Positions 25,486-37,518 of a DNA stretch of 64,000 nt are shown here, in pieces. The translations under genes and the position numbers were made by a program. The notes under the pieces are model-generated. The model was not told the DNA's origin and searched no databases. It saw only the letters and a program-made list of their open reading frames with translations. The stretch is from contig NC_080080.1 of NCBI RefSeq assembly GCF_949987535.1, positions 62,579,006-62,643,005 of the forward strand. The letters run 5' to 3'. The stretch's first letter is position 1. Each line of letters starts with the position of its first letter. The stretch is from Balaenoptera acutorostrata (taxonomy: Eukaryota; Chordata; Mammalia; Artiodactyla; Balaenopteridae).

Positions 25486-28114
25486 ATCAAATACAAGTTT
25501 CTTTGTTTGTTTTAAATCAAAGCTAAGCATTATTTGCACTTTGAAAATAGAACTGTAATAAAAGAAAATGGCTTTAAAATGCCCAGATGATGTCTTTGCC
25601 CCCTTTGCAATTATAATACAGATATATTCAGCTATTTAGTCTAAGTGTGTGTTTACTCTTGTCCACACATTACCTACTCTAAATGTGCCTACTATGTCTT
25701 CTTAGGCACACAGATTTCCACATCCCTGCAGGGGCTGGGTTTGATTAGTTGGTGACATGCCAAACAGTTTTTTCTGGATGTTGAAAATTAGAAGCTACCT
25801 CTTGCTCCTGCTGAGCCTTCAAAAACATTTCAATTAAATAAAAATGCCATCCTCATTATTATGAATTCCGTATTTGAAGATCCATCTACCCAACAAAATT
25901 TATTTGTAACCCCCAAATCAATACTTGTAGCCCTTTTGGGGATCATCTGTGCACACTCACAGAGCAGCAAAAAGCTTGAGTTGTCCTAGATGCATATTCC
26001 CAGCTGAGGTTGAACAAAGCAGTGCTCTGACTTCTTGTTTTAGCTTTCACATTGCCAACAAGTGTTCTTTGTTTGGTCTATTCAGTACAACATTTTTCTC
26101 ATTTTTTTGCTTTTTCTTTGTGCTTTCACTTTTTGAAATGGCCTCCAAGTTTAGTGTTGACATGCTGTCTAGTGTTCCTAAGTACAAGGCAGTGATGTCT
26201 CTTATGAGAAAATGTATACATTAGATAAGTTTTGTTCAGGCATGAGTTATAGTTCAATGTTAATGAATCAAAATACATATTAAATAAGATGTCTTTAATC
26301 AGAAAAGAAGGTTATGTATTGATTGGTTGATAAAAATGTGACCAGGGGCTTTCAGGAATCTAACCCTGTATTTCTCCTTGGAGCAATGGCTCAGTATTTG
26401 CTAATTCAGTGTTCATGGCGATTTTGTAAAACATAACTACTGTGAATAAGGAGAATCAACTGTACATGGCTGTGTCAGCCACAATCAGTATAGTCCCAAA
26501 CCCTTTGAGCAAAGAACACAAATCCTTTAAAAATTGTATATACTTGTCTTTTGTAATAATATAATAATATCAACAACAAAATTTTGATATTTCTTGTATA
26601 AAAACTAAATATCTTACTATACTTTTATCTACTTTATGATGCAAACTAAAGGCCTTGGTGGTTATAAGCAGACCAGAGGATATCTGACTTTTAAGAGAGA
26701 GAGGGGGACAAATGATATTTGATAGACCAGGTGTGTTCCTCTTCAAAGAAACATATAAAGCAGACATTATGTCCATTTCTTTTCTCCCATTAGAACTTGT
26801 AATACATCACGAGGAAAGTACAGATTCCAGCATCCTCTGCCAGCAGGTCAGACTTTGCTTTCCTGAAATCACTACCAGAGACATGAGAAGGAATGGAGGA
26901 TAAAGATTCTAGGGCAAGGAATAATTTTAGTAATCTAGTGGACAAAGGTAAGTCCTGAAAATGATCCATTTCTGTTTCTTTTCCTCTAGAAATGGAATCT
27001 CAATCTGCTCTTCACTGAAACACACACAGTGATAGTGCAATGCAATCCACATCTAAAATGCCTGTAGATGAATTTGCTTTGGAGTAAAAATAGGCTAAAT
27101 CAAGAGAAAAAAAATAAACACAAGGTAGTCAATCATAGAAAATCAGATATGTTTGTCCTAGACTTTCCCTGGCTCAATTGCCCCCACTAACATAATAGTA
27201 AGATTCTTCCTCTACCCTCTTTGGTATATTTGGTAAACACAATAAAATAATATCCACACGCTCAAAGGACCTTTTTGTTTATCGCTGCCATTGTTTCGGT
27301 TGCCTGAATCCCCATTCTTACTGATCTTTTTTGTTTCTTATTGGTCAAGATAACTGATCATTTCTATTTAATAGGGAAGCTATCCACCAATAAATCAATC
27401 AATCTGTCTCTCTAGCTTCCCCTCTTCCCACGCAATACACATTTAACTACAACGTCACCATACAATGCCAACGTTTATTAAATTACTTTATTTTCTCTAT
27501 ATACTAGGAAACGGGGATTACTTTTTTTAATGAATATGTATATTTCTATTTTGACAATGTGCTGTAGTTTAATGGCTATTTTAGGGTATTTAGAATTTTG
27601 TATTATTATACAATCTGTGACGATTGTGATTGTAATATGTTTTTTACATACTTAAACACTTGAATTATTGCTTGGATAAATTCTATGAACATTTTAAATT
27701 TTGGTGCATGTTGAAAACTACACTCTAGGAACGGCATATCAATTTGCACATCCTCCAACAGAGTATGTAGGTGTTATTTTCCCAAACCCTCTCCAACTCT
27801 GCATTTCAACATTTCTTTTCTATTCTTGTCAAATATTTAGGTCAAAAACCAAAACACTACAATACAACAAAAGGAAAGAAAGAAAAATCACAGAATATAA
27901 AATCGCAATTTACTTTTATATTATTTTTACTAGATTGACCATTTTCCTATATCTATTAGCCATTTGTACTTGATTGAATTACCTATTATTACCTCTTTTA
28001 CCCATTTATCTCTTAAGGTACCTGTTATCTTCTAATTCATTTGTGAACACTTTTTAAAAATGTATATCAACACTTTGTCTTTCATATGTGAGTATATTAG
28101 TGAATACTTCTCAA
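25486..28114. other. Unique-looking tract; one possible non-coding exon
   Basis: No coding gene is recognised. A strong-looking splice acceptor ('cttttctcccattag', ending at 26793) and donor ('caaag|gtaagt', at 26947/26948) bracket 154 bp. All three plus-strand frames of that 154-bp piece contain a stop, so it could only be a non-coding exon or a chance pairing of sites. Confidence 0.4.
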
Positions 28115-28520
28115 TTGCAACTAAAATGAAACATAACTCAAAATAGCTTAAGCAAAACATGGAATATAGTGGTCCATATAATTGACAAGTTTAGAGTGAT
28201 TCTCAGATATGTCTGTATCTTGGCAACCAGTGATGTGATAGGGACACCGTTTTTCCATCTCCTGCCTCTAGTTGGCACCCTGATGCACACTCTCCCCATG
28301 CAGTCCCATGAGATTTCATGGTCACAACAGCCTTAAGTTTACATTTCTACCAGCTTAATTATTTTAGGAGAACGAACACATTTTTTCTTTTCCTGATAGC
28401 TCCAAGATCATTTTTGGAAAGCACTCCCAATTGGCTAGATCTGCCCATTCTTGGAGTTGGGGAGAATGAGTGATGATGTCTGCATTCCCTAAAAAACTAA
28501 GACTGACAATGGGGTAGAAT
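28115..28520. mobile_element. Ancient interspersed repeat of unresolved family
   Basis: The stretch from 'aactcaaaatagcttaagca' through 'ccatctcctgcctctagttg' to 'ccaattggctagatctgccc' resembles a widespread old mammalian repeat ('...ggcttaagcaaaa...', '...attggccagg...'). I cannot assign the family without a library search. Confidence 0.35.
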
Positions 28521-28689
28521 TTTTTTTTTTTTTTTAAGAAAATCAGGATGCTATTTACAAAAAAAGAAAAAAGTAACAAATTCTAAGTTGGCAATAATAA
28601 CTTATGCTTTCTACATGGTGATATATTTTTTCCCAGATCATCATTTGTCTAAGTACATTATTTATATAATTTTTTAAATTATGTATTCA

Positions 28690-28960
28690 AATCTATTAGT
28701 TTTACTTTCTGAGTTCTGCCTTTGGTGTCATGCTTAGAATATACTTCCCTTCCCTAATACTGTGAAGAGATTCTCCTAGAATTTCTTATATATTTTTTTA
28801 ATCTAAAAGCTTGATTGAAATAGAATTTATTTGTTGTTAGGTATGGACTATTTTTCCCCACATTGATATCCAGTTGTCTCAACATCTTTCATTCAACCAT
28901 CCACTTTTTCCCACTTATTTGAAAACTTATCTTTATTACATATTAAATTCCCATGAATAT
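28690..28960 (-). mobile_element. Old L1 ORF2 fragment (antisense)
   Basis: 'ttgttaggtatggactattt', 'gatatccagttgtctcaaca' and 'tttcattcaaccatccactt' match the antisense of the L1 ORF2 C-terminal region, where younger copies read '...tgcccagttttcccagcacc...'. No frame survives. Confidence 0.6.
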
Positions 28961-29199
28961 TTTAGGAAATTTCTGGAGGCCAGCAAATGATTTTTTAAAA
29001 ATTTCTTTGCCACAGTATTTTGGATATAAATTTTATTTTTATTCATCCATTCATTTCTTTATTATAATTAAAATAAAATAAATTATAATTACATAAAATA
29101 AAATTAATATTTTTTTGGTATACAGTCTATGAGATTTAGATATGGATACATTCTGATAATCACAACCAAAGACAGGATACAGAAAATCTCGACATCACC

Positions 29200-29964
29200 C
29201 AAAATATCTTCATGTTGCCCTTTGTTTAATTTGTGTTTCCCTAGTTACTAATGGCGTTGAGCTTCTTTTCCTGTACTCATTTGCAATCATATAACTTTTT
29301 TGGTTAGGAGTCTGTTCAAATATTATATCTATTTTTTTTTAAAAAAATTGATTGTTTCATTATTGTTGCTTTTAATTTTTAAAAATTTTCAAGATATGAG
29401 TTCTCTGTCTAATTTGTGGTTGGAAGATATGCTCTCTCAGTCTGTGACTTGTCTGTTGCAGAGCAAAAGTTTTTAATGAAATGTAATTTATCAATCTTTT
29501 CATTTATAGATTGTGTTTTTTATGCCATACCTAAGAACACTTTGCCTGACTCAAGGTCGTAAAGATTTTCTGCCATGGCTTTTTTCTCTAAAAAATTATA
29601 CATTTACATTTCACATTTAAAATTTAGATTTACATTATGATCAATTTTGAGTTTAAATTCTGTATACAGTGTGAGGTGTAAGTCCAGGTTCACTTTTTTT
29701 ATATAGAAAAAAATGTTTTCTTGTTCCAGCATCATTTTTAAAAGAGTTTCTCCATTGAATTGTCTTTACAATCTGATAGAATGCCTTCCTTCATCCTTTA
29801 TCCATAAAAATCTATTGCCTATTCTTTACTGTTATCTATTCCAAATGTTATTTGGAATTACTCAGTTCTCATCTTAATCTTAGAAAATTTAGAGTTGTGA
29901 CTGGAATTACATAAAAGTACATAGATTAACTGAGAGAATTTATATTCTTACGATAGAATTTTTT
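29200..29964 (-). mobile_element. Old L1 ORF2 C-terminal region (antisense), part 1
   Basis: Antisense L1 markers appear in order: 'gttactaatggcgttgagct', 'gacttgtctgttgcagagca', 'ttttgagtttaaattctgta' and 'tttaaaagagtttctccatt'. The same relative order appears in the younger L1 at 31240-31760. This element continues beyond the short SINE and the full-length L1 that interrupt it. Confidence 0.75.
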
Positions 29965-30136
29965 ATTTATTTTTTGTTTTTTTCTTAAAATTTTTCTTTA
30001 ATTTATTTATTTTTTCTTTTTTTGGCCGCACTGCAAGGCATGCAGGATCTTAGTTCCCAGACCAGGGATCGAACCCATGCCCTCTTCAGTGGAAGCTAGG
30101 AGTCTTAACCACTGGACACCCAGGGATTTCCCTTCC
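29965..30136 (-). mobile_element. Short tRNA-Glu-like SINE
   Basis: The minus-strand reading starts 'gggaaatccctgggtgtcca', has the B-box region 'gggttcgatccctggtctgg' and 'gaactaagatcctgcatgcc', then a long A-rich tail (plus-strand T/ATTT run at 29965-30021). Similar flanking words (gatagaattttt and gatagaaatttt) suggest a target-site duplication. It interrupts the old L1. Confidence 0.85.
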
Positions 30137-30317
30137 TGTGATAGAAATTTTATATAGGTTAGTCTTACATCACTCAAAATGTGATAGTTTTCTTCATGTA
30201 CATTCTCAAAGTGTTCTTAGTATCAGCAATTTTATATTTGTATTGATACTGTGAATGTAATATATACCTATTATATTTTCTAAACAATTATTTCTATTGT
30301 GTAGGAAGGTAGATTTT
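30137..30317 (-). mobile_element. Old L1 (antisense), part 2
   Basis: This continues the interrupted old L1 between the short SINE and the full-length L1, with decayed ORF2 sequence ('tattgatactgtgaatgtaa'). Confidence 0.5.
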
Positions 30318-30318
30318 G

Positions 30319-30346
<28 letters not shown>
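30318..30346. repeat. (TA)n microsatellite at the L1 tail
   Basis: About 13 uninterrupted TA units are followed by (ATTT)n. Together they form the evolved A-rich tail of the adjoining minus-strand L1. Confidence 0.92.
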
Positions 30347-30349
<3 letters not shown>

Positions 30350-30731
30350 TTATTTATTTAAACATCTTTATTGGAGTATAATTGCTTTACAATGGTGTGT
30401 TAGTTTCTGCTTTATAACAAAGTGAATCAGTTATACATATACATATGTCCCCATATCTCTTCCCTCTTGCATCTCCCTCCCTCCCACCCTCCCTATCCCT
30501 CCCCTCTAGGTGGTCACAAAGCACCTAGCTGATCTCCCTGTGCTATGCAGCTGCTTCCCACTAGCTATCTATTTTACGTTTGATAGTGTATATATGTCCC
30601 TGCCACTCTCCCACTTTGTCTCAGCTTACCCTTCCCCCAACCCTGTATCCTCAGGTCTATTCTCTAGTAGGTCTCTGTCTTTTTTCCCATCTTGCCTCTA
30701 GGCTCTTCATGACTTTTTTTTTTTTTTTTTT
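30347..30731 (-). mobile_element. Full-length L1: 3'UTR
   Basis: The minus strand reads from the end of ORF2 through 'agtgggaagcagctgcatag', 'cagggagatcagctaggtgc' and a G-rich stretch complementary to 'cctccctcccaccctccc' (30475-30492). It ends at 'ccaataaagatgtt', which contains an AATAAA polyadenylation signal next to the A-rich tail. The G-rich stretch is a known hallmark of mammalian L1 3'UTRs. Confidence 0.92.
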
Positions 30732-33700
30732 AAGATTCCATATATATGTGTTAGCACACGGTACTTGTTTCTCTCTTTCTGCCTTACTTCACTTGGTATG
30801 ACAGACAGACTCTAAGTCCATCCACCTCACTACAAATAACTCAATTTCGTTTCTTTTTATGGCTGAGTAATATTCCTTTGTACATATGTGCCAAATATTC
30901 TTTATCCATTCATCTGTTGATGGACACTTCGGTTGCTTCCATGTCCTGGCTATTGTAGATAGAGCTGCAATGAATATTTTGGTACATGACTATTTTGAAT
31001 TATGGCTTCCTCAGGGTATATGTCGAATAGTGGGATTGCTGGGTCATATGGTAGTTCTATTTTTAGTTTTTTAAGGAACCTCCATACTGTTCTCCATAGT
31101 GGCTGTATTAATGTACATTCCCACCAACAGTGCAAGAGGGTTCCCTTTTCTCCACACTTTCTTCAGCATTTATTGTTTGTAGATTTTTTGATGATGGCCA
31201 TTCTGATCAGTGAGAGATGGTATCTCATTGTAGTTTTGATTTGCATTTCTCTAACGATTAATGATGTTGAGCATTCTTTCATGTGTTTGTTGGCAATCTG
31301 TATATCTTATTTGGAGAAATGTCTATTTAGATCTTCTGCCCATTTTTGGATTGGGTTGTTTGCTTTTTTGATACTGAGCTGCATGAGCTGCTTGTAAGTT
31401 TGGAGATTAATCCTTTGTCAGTTGCTTCATTTGCAAATATTTTCTCCCATTCTGAGAGTTGTCTTTTCATCTTGTTTATGGTTTCCTTTGCTGTGCAAAA
31501 GCTTTTAATTTTCATTAGGTCCCATTAGTTTATTTTTGTTTTTATTTCCATTTCTCTAGGAGGTGGGTCAAAAAGGATCTTGCTGTGATTTACGTCATAG
31601 AGTGCTCTGCCTATGTTTTCCTCTAAGAGTTTTATAGTGTGTGTCCTTATATTTGGTTCATTATTCCATTTTGAGTTTATTTTTGTGTATGGTGTTAGGG
31701 AGTGCTCTAATTTCATTCTGTTACATATACCTGCCCAGTTTTCCCAGCACCACTTATTGAAGAGGCTGTCTTTTCTCCCTCATATATTCTTGCCTCCTTT
31801 ATCAAAGATAAGGTGACCATATGTGCATGGGTTTATCGCTGGGCTTTCTATCCTGTTCCATTGATTTATATTTCTGTTTTTGTGCCAGTACCATACTGTC
31901 TTGAATACTGTAGCTTTGTAGTATAGTCTGAAGTCAGGGAGCCTGATTTCTTCAGCTCTGTATTTCTTTCTCAAGATTTCTTTGACTATTCAGGGTCTTT
32001 TGTGCTTCCATACAAATTGTGAAATTTTTTGTTCTAGTTCTGTGAATAATGCCATTGGTAGTTTGATAGGGATTGCATTGAATCGGTAGATTGCTTTGGG
32101 TAGTATAATCATTTTCACACTGTTGGTTCTTCCAATCGAAGAACATGGTATATCTCTCCATCTGTTTGTATCATCTTTAATTTCTTTCTTCAGTGCCTTA
32201 CAGTTTTCTGCATACAGGGCTTTTGTCTCCTCAGGTAGGTTTATTCCTAGGTATTTTATTCTTTTTGTTGCAGTGGTAAATGGAAGTGTTTCCTTATATT
32301 CTCTTTCAGATTTTTCATCATTAGTGTATAGGAATGCAAGAGATTTCTGTGCATTAATTTTGTATCCTGCTACATTACCAAATTCATTGATTAGCTCTAG
32401 TAGTTTTCTGGTAGCATCTTTAGGATCCTCTATGTATAGTATCATGTCATCTGCAAACAGTGACATCTTTACTTCTTTTTTTCTGATTTGGATTCCTTTT
32501 ATTTCTTTTTCTTCTCTGATTGCTGTGGCTAAAACTTCCAAACCAATGTTGAGTAAAAGTTGTGAGAGTGGGCAACCTTGTCTTGTTCCTGTTCTTAGTG
32601 GAAACGTTTTCAGTTTTTCACCATTGAGGACAATGTTGGCTGTGGGTTTGTCATATATGGCCTTTATTATGTTGAGGAAAGTTCACTCTATGCCTACTTT
32701 CTGGAGGGTTTTTATCATAAATGGGTGTTGAATATTGTCAAAAGTTTTCTCTGCATTTATTGAGATGATCATATGGTTTTTCTCCTTCAATTTGTTAATA
32801 TGGTGTATCACATTGATTGATTTGCATATAGTGAAGAATACTTGCATTCCTGGGATAAACCCCACTTGATCATGGTGTATGATCCTTTTAATGTGCTGTT
32901 GGATTCTGTTTGCTAGTGTTCTGTTGAGGATTTTTGCATCTATGTTCATCAGTGATATTGGCCTGTAGTTTTCTTTCTTTGTGACATCTTTGTCTGGTTT
33001 TGGTATCAGGGAGAAGGTGGCCTTGTAGAATGAGTTTGGGAGTGTTCCTCCTTCTGCTGTATTTTGGAAGAGTTTGAGAAGGATAGGTGTTAGCTCTTCT
33101 CTAAATGTTTGGTAGAATTCACCTTTGAAGCCATCTGGTCCTGGGCTTTTGTTTGTTGGAAGGTTTTTAATCACAGTTTCAATTTCAGTGCTTGTGATTA
33201 GTCTGTTATATTTTGTATTTCTTCCTGGTTCAGTCTAGGAAGTTTGTGCATTTCTAAGAATTTGTCCATTTCTTCCAGGTTGTCCATTTTATTGGCACAT
33301 AGTTGCTTGTAGTAATATCTCATGATCCTTTGTATTTAGGCAGTGTCAGTTGTTACTTCTCCTTTTTCATTTCTACTTCTATTGATTTGAGTCTTCTTCC
33401 TTTCGTTCTTGATGAGTCTGGCTAATGGTTTATCAATTTTGTTTATCTTCTCAAAGAACCAGCTTTTAGTTTTATTGATCTTTGCTATCGTTTCCTTCAT
33501 TTCTTTTTCATTTATTTCTGATCTGATCTTTGTGATTTCTTTCCTTCTGTTAACTTTAGGGATTTTTTTGTTTTTCTTTCTCTAATTGCTTTAGGTGTAA
33601 GGTTAGGTAGTTTATTTGAGATGTTTCTTGTTTCTTAAGGTAGGTTTGTATTGCTATAAACTTCTCTCTTTGAACTGCTTTTGCTGCATCCCATAGGTTT

Positions 33701-34522
33701 TGGGTCGTCGTGTTTTCATTGCCATTTGTTTCTAGGTATTTTTTGATTTCCTCTTTGATTTCTTCAGTGATCTCTTGGTTATTAAGTAGTGTATTGTTTA
33801 GCCTCTATGTGTTTGTATTTTTTACAGATTTTTTCCCGGAATTGATATCTAGTCTCATAGTGTTGTGGTCGGAAAAGATACTTGATACAATTTCAATTTT
33901 CTTAAATTTACTAAGACTTGATTTGTGATCCAAGATATGATCTATCCTTGAGAATGTTCCATGAGCACTTGGGAAGAATGTGTATTCTGTTGTTTTTGGA
34001 TGGAATGTCTTATAAATCTCAATTAAGTCCATCTTGTTTCATGTATCATTTAAAGCTTGTGTTTCCTTATTTATTTTCATTTTGGATGATCTGTCCATTG
34101 GTGAAAGTGGGGTGTTAAAGTCCCCTACTATGATTGTGTTACTGTCGATTTCCCCTTTTATGGCTGTTAGTATTTGCCCTATGTATTGAGGTGTTCCTAT
34201 GTTGGGTGCATAAATGTTTACAATTGTTCTATCTTCTTCTTGGATTGATCCCTTGATCAATAGTATTTATTTTAAAGTCTATTTTGTCTGATATGAGAAT
34301 TGCTACTCCAGCTTTCTTTTGGTTTCCATTTGCATGGAATATCTTTTTCCATCCCCTCACTTTCTGTCGGTATGTGTCCCTAGGTCTGAAATGGGTCTCT
34401 TATAGACAGCATATATAGGGGTTTTGTTTTTGTATCCATTCAGCCAGTCTATGTCTTTTGTTTGGAGCATTTAATCCATTTACATTTAAGGTAATTATTG
34501 ATATGTATGTTCCTATTACCAT
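30732..34522 (-). pseudogene. Full-length L1: ORF2 (endonuclease-reverse transcriptase), broken
   Basis: ORF2 spans about 3.79 kb, close to the usual length of about 1,275 codons. From the ATG at 34522 it opens MVIGTYISIITLNVNGLN, the start of the APE-type endonuclease. Further endonuclease motifs are present: YAPN, GDFN (34100-34260), RIDHIL and SDHN (33805-34032). The reverse transcriptase is open over 163 codons (32683-33174) and 183 codons (31990-32541, with FADDMILY). The C-terminal region with CWWEC lies at 30950-31135. ORF2p nicks target DNA and copies L1 RNA. This copy is dead: there is a frameshift and a TAA (34400-34402) just before the ETH endonuclease motif, further stops, and reverse-transcriptase motif A reads [10 protein letters not shown] where the family normally has Asp for the first Asn. 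Confidence 0.95.
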
Positions 34523-34580
34523 TTTCTTAATTGTTTTGGGTTTGTTATTGCAGGTCTTTTCCTTCTCTTGTGTTTTCTGC

Positions 34581-35476
34581 CTAGAGAAGTTCCTTTAGGA
34601 TTTGTTGTAATGCTGGTTTGATGGTGCTGAGTTCTCTTAGCTTTTGCTTGTCTTTAAGGTTTTTAATTTCTCTGTCAAGTCTGAAGGAGATCCTTGCTGG
34701 GTAGAGTAATCTTGGTTGTAGGTTTTTCCTCCTTCATCACTTTAAATATGTCCTGCCACTCCCTTCTGGCTTGCAGAGTTTCTGCTGAAAGATCAGCTGT
34801 TAACCTTATGGGGATTCCCTTCTGTGTTTTTTGTTGCTTTTACCTTGCTGCCTTTAATATTTCTTCTTTGTATTTAATTTTTGATATTTTGATTAATATG
34901 TGTCTTGGCATGTTTCTCTTTGGATTTATCCTGTATGGGACTCTCTGTGCTTCCTGCACTTGATTAACTATTTCCTTTCCTATATTAGTGAGGTTTTCAA
35001 CTATAATCTCTTCAAATATTTTCTGATTCTCTTTCTTTTTCTCTTCTTCTTCTGGGACCCCTATACTTCAAATGTTGGTGGGTTTAATGTTGTCCCAGAG
35101 GTCTCTGAGACTGTCCTCAATTCTTTTCATTCTTTTTTCTTTATTCTGCTCTGCAGTAGTTATTTCCACTATTTTATCTTCCAGGTCACTTATCGGTTCT
35201 TGTGACTCAGTTATTCTGCTATTGATCCCTTCTAGAGAATTTTAAATTTCATTTATTCTGTTCTTCATCACTGTTTGTTTTGCTCTTTAGTTCTTCTAGT
35301 TCCTTGTTAAACGTCTCTTGTATTTTCTCCATTCTATTTCCAAGATTTTGGATCATCTTTACTATAATTATTCTGAATTCTTTTTCAGGTAGACTGCCTA
35401 TTTCCTCATCATTTGTTAGGTCTGCTGGGTTTTTGCCTTGCTCCTTCGTCTGCTGTGTGTTTCTCTGTCTTCTCAT
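34581..35476 (-). pseudogene. Full-length L1: ORF1 (RNA-binding protein), broken
   Basis: The start at 35476 reads MRRQRNTQQTKEQ and stays open for 75 codons. It includes the acidic/coiled-coil part with KMIQNLGNRMEKIQETFNKE. Decayed readings follow for the coiled coil, the RRM-like domain (near PYRINPKRNMPRH, about 34900) and the C-terminal domain (AETLQARREWQDIFKVMK, about 34750). It ends at an expected-position TAG (34581-34583) after ALQQILKELL. ORF1p forms trimers and coats L1 RNA. Stops near 35245 and 35070 and a length not divisible by three show it cannot be translated intact. It precedes ORF2 by about 58 bp, the normal L1 arrangement. Confidence 0.92.
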
Positions 35477-36087
35477 TTTGCTTAACTTACTGTGTTTGGG
35501 GTCTCCTTTTTGCAGGCAGCAAGTTTGTAGTTCCCATTGTATTTGGTGTCTGCCCCTAGTGGCTAAGGTTGGTTCAGTGGGTTGTGTAGGCTTCCTGGTG
35601 GAGGGGACTAGTGCCTGTGTTCTGGTGCATGAGGCTGGATCTTGTCTTTCTGGTGGGCAAGTCCATGTCTGGTGGTGTGTTTTGGGGTGTCTGTGACCTT
35701 ATTATGATTTCAGGCAGCCTCTCTGCTAATGGGTGGGGTTGTGTTCCTGTCTTGCTAGTTGTTTGGCATAGGGTGTCCAGCACTGTAGCTTCCTGGTCAT
35801 TGAGTGGAGCTGGATCTTGGCATTGAGATGGAGATCTCTGGGAGATTTTCGCCATTTGATATTACGCGGAGCTAGGATGTCACTGGTGGACCAATTTCCT
35901 GAACTTGGCTCTCCAACTTCAGAGGCACAGCCCTGACACCTGGCTGGAGCACCAAGAGCCTGTCATCCACATGGCTCAGAATAAAAGGGAGAGAAAAAGA
36001 AAGAGAGAAAGAAAAAGATAAAATAAAATAAAAGTAATGAAAATAAAAAACAAAAAATAATTATTAAAAAATAATTAAAAGTAATTG

Positions 36088-36112
36088 AAAAGAAAGAAAG
36101 AAAGAAAGAAGA
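36088..36112. repeat. (GAAA)n within the L1 5'UTR
   Basis: Five to six AAAG units sit in the purine-rich part of the L1 leader. Confidence 0.8.
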
Positions 36113-36399
36113 GAACAACCAAACCAAAAAACAAATCCACCAATGATAACAAGCGCTGAAAACTATACTAAAAAAAAGAAGAAAAAACAAATATGGACAG
36201 ACGGATCCCCAGGACAAATGGTATAAGCAAAGCTATACAGACAAAATCACACACAGAAGCATACACATACACACTCAAAAAAAAAGAGAAAAAGGGAAAT
36301 ATATATATATATTGTTGCTCCCAAAGTCCACCTCCTCAGTTTGGGATGATTCGTTGTCTATTCATGTATTCCACAGATGCAGGTACATCAAGTTGATTG

Positions 36400-37260
36400 T
36401 GGAGATTTAATCCACTGCTTCTGAGGCTGCTGGGAGAGATTCCCCTTTCTCTTCTTTGTTCGCACAGCTCCCGGGGTTCAGCTTTGGATTTGGACCCACC
36501 TCTGCGTGTAGGTCGCCTAAGCGTGTCTGTTCTTCGCTCAGGCAGGACGGGGTTAAAGGAGCAGCTGCTTCGGGGACTCTGGTTCACTGAGGCCGGGGGG
36601 AGGGAGGGGTACAGATGTGGGGCGCGCCTGCAGCGGCAGAGGCCTGCGTGACGTTGCACCAGCCCGAGGCGCGCCGTGCGTTCTCCCGGGGAAGTTGTCC
36701 CTGGATCACTGGACCCTGGCAGTGGCGGGCTGCACAGGCTCCCGGGAGGGGAGGTGTGGAGAGTGACCTGTGCTGGCACACAGGCTTCTTGGTGGCGGCA
36801 GCAGCAGCCTTAGTGTCTCATGCCCGTCTCTGGTGTCCGCGTTGATAGCCGTGGCTCGCGCCCGTCTCTGGAGCTCCTTTAAGTGGTGCTCTGAATCCCC
36901 TCTCCTCGTGCACCAGGAAACAAAGAGACAAGAAACAGTCTCTTGCCTTTTCGGCAGCTCCAGATTTTTTCCCGGACTCCCTCCCACCTAGCTGTGGTGT
37001 GCTAACCCCTTCAGGCTGTGTTCACGCCGCCAACCCCAGTCCTCTCCCTGCAATCCGACCGAAGCTCGAGCCTCAGCTCCCAGCCCCGCCCGCCCCGGCG
37101 GGTGAGCAGACAAGCCTCTCGGGCTGCTGAGTGCTGGTGGGCACCACTCCTCTGTGCGGGAATCTCTCCACTGTGCCCTCTGCACCCCTGCTGCTGCGCT
37201 CTCCTCTGTGGCTCCAAATCTTCCCCCTGCCCACCCCCTGTCTCCACCAGTGAAGGGGCT
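36400..37260. promoter_or_regulatory. CpG-rich L1 promoter segment
   Basis: This is the only long G+C- and CpG-rich block in an otherwise AT-rich 64 kb (for example 'ggggcgcgcctgcagcggca' and 'cagccccgcccgccccggcg', the latter with Sp1-like GC boxes). It lies inside the L1 5'UTR. L1 promoters of this type are normally methylated. The retained CpGs suggest either fairly recent insertion or limited deamination. Confidence 0.7.
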
Positions 37261-37507
37261 TCCTAGTATGTGGAAACTTTTCCTCCTTCACAGCTCCCTT
37301 CCCGAGATGCCAGACCCACCCCTATTCTTTTGTCTCTGTTTTTTCTTTTTTCTTTTGCCCTACCAGGTACACGGGAAGTTTCTTGCCTTTTGGGAGGCCT
37401 GAGGTCTTCTGCCAGCGTTCAGTAGGTGTTCTGTAGGAGTTGTTCCACATGTAGATGTATTTCTGATGTATTTGTGGGGAGGAAGGTGATCTCCACGTCT
37501 TACTCTT

Positions 37508-37518
37508 CCGCCATCTTG
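37508..37518 (-). promoter_or_regulatory. YY1-like site at the L1 5' end
   Basis: The minus strand reads 'caagatggcgg', a very good match to the YY1 binding consensus. It lies at the extreme 5' end of the element. In human L1 a YY1 site at the same place positions transcription initiation; the same role here is inferred. Confidence 0.65.

Noticed and set aside
27701..27973. 90-codon plus-strand frame with hydrophobic C-terminus
   Set aside because: No homologous domain, no exon signals and composition follows the AT-rich background, so it is treated as chance.
32096..32731. 211-codon plus-strand frame with hydrophobic stretches
   Set aside because: It is the antisense of the L1 reverse-transcriptase reading (31990-32541 minus). 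The sense strand carries the conserved FADD motif.
36336..37402. Cluster of open frames (up to 147 codons) on both strands with Pro/Arg/Ser-rich products
   Set aside because: They sit in the CpG-rich part of an L1 5'UTR. Overlapping frames on both strands are expected from composition, and no domain is visible.
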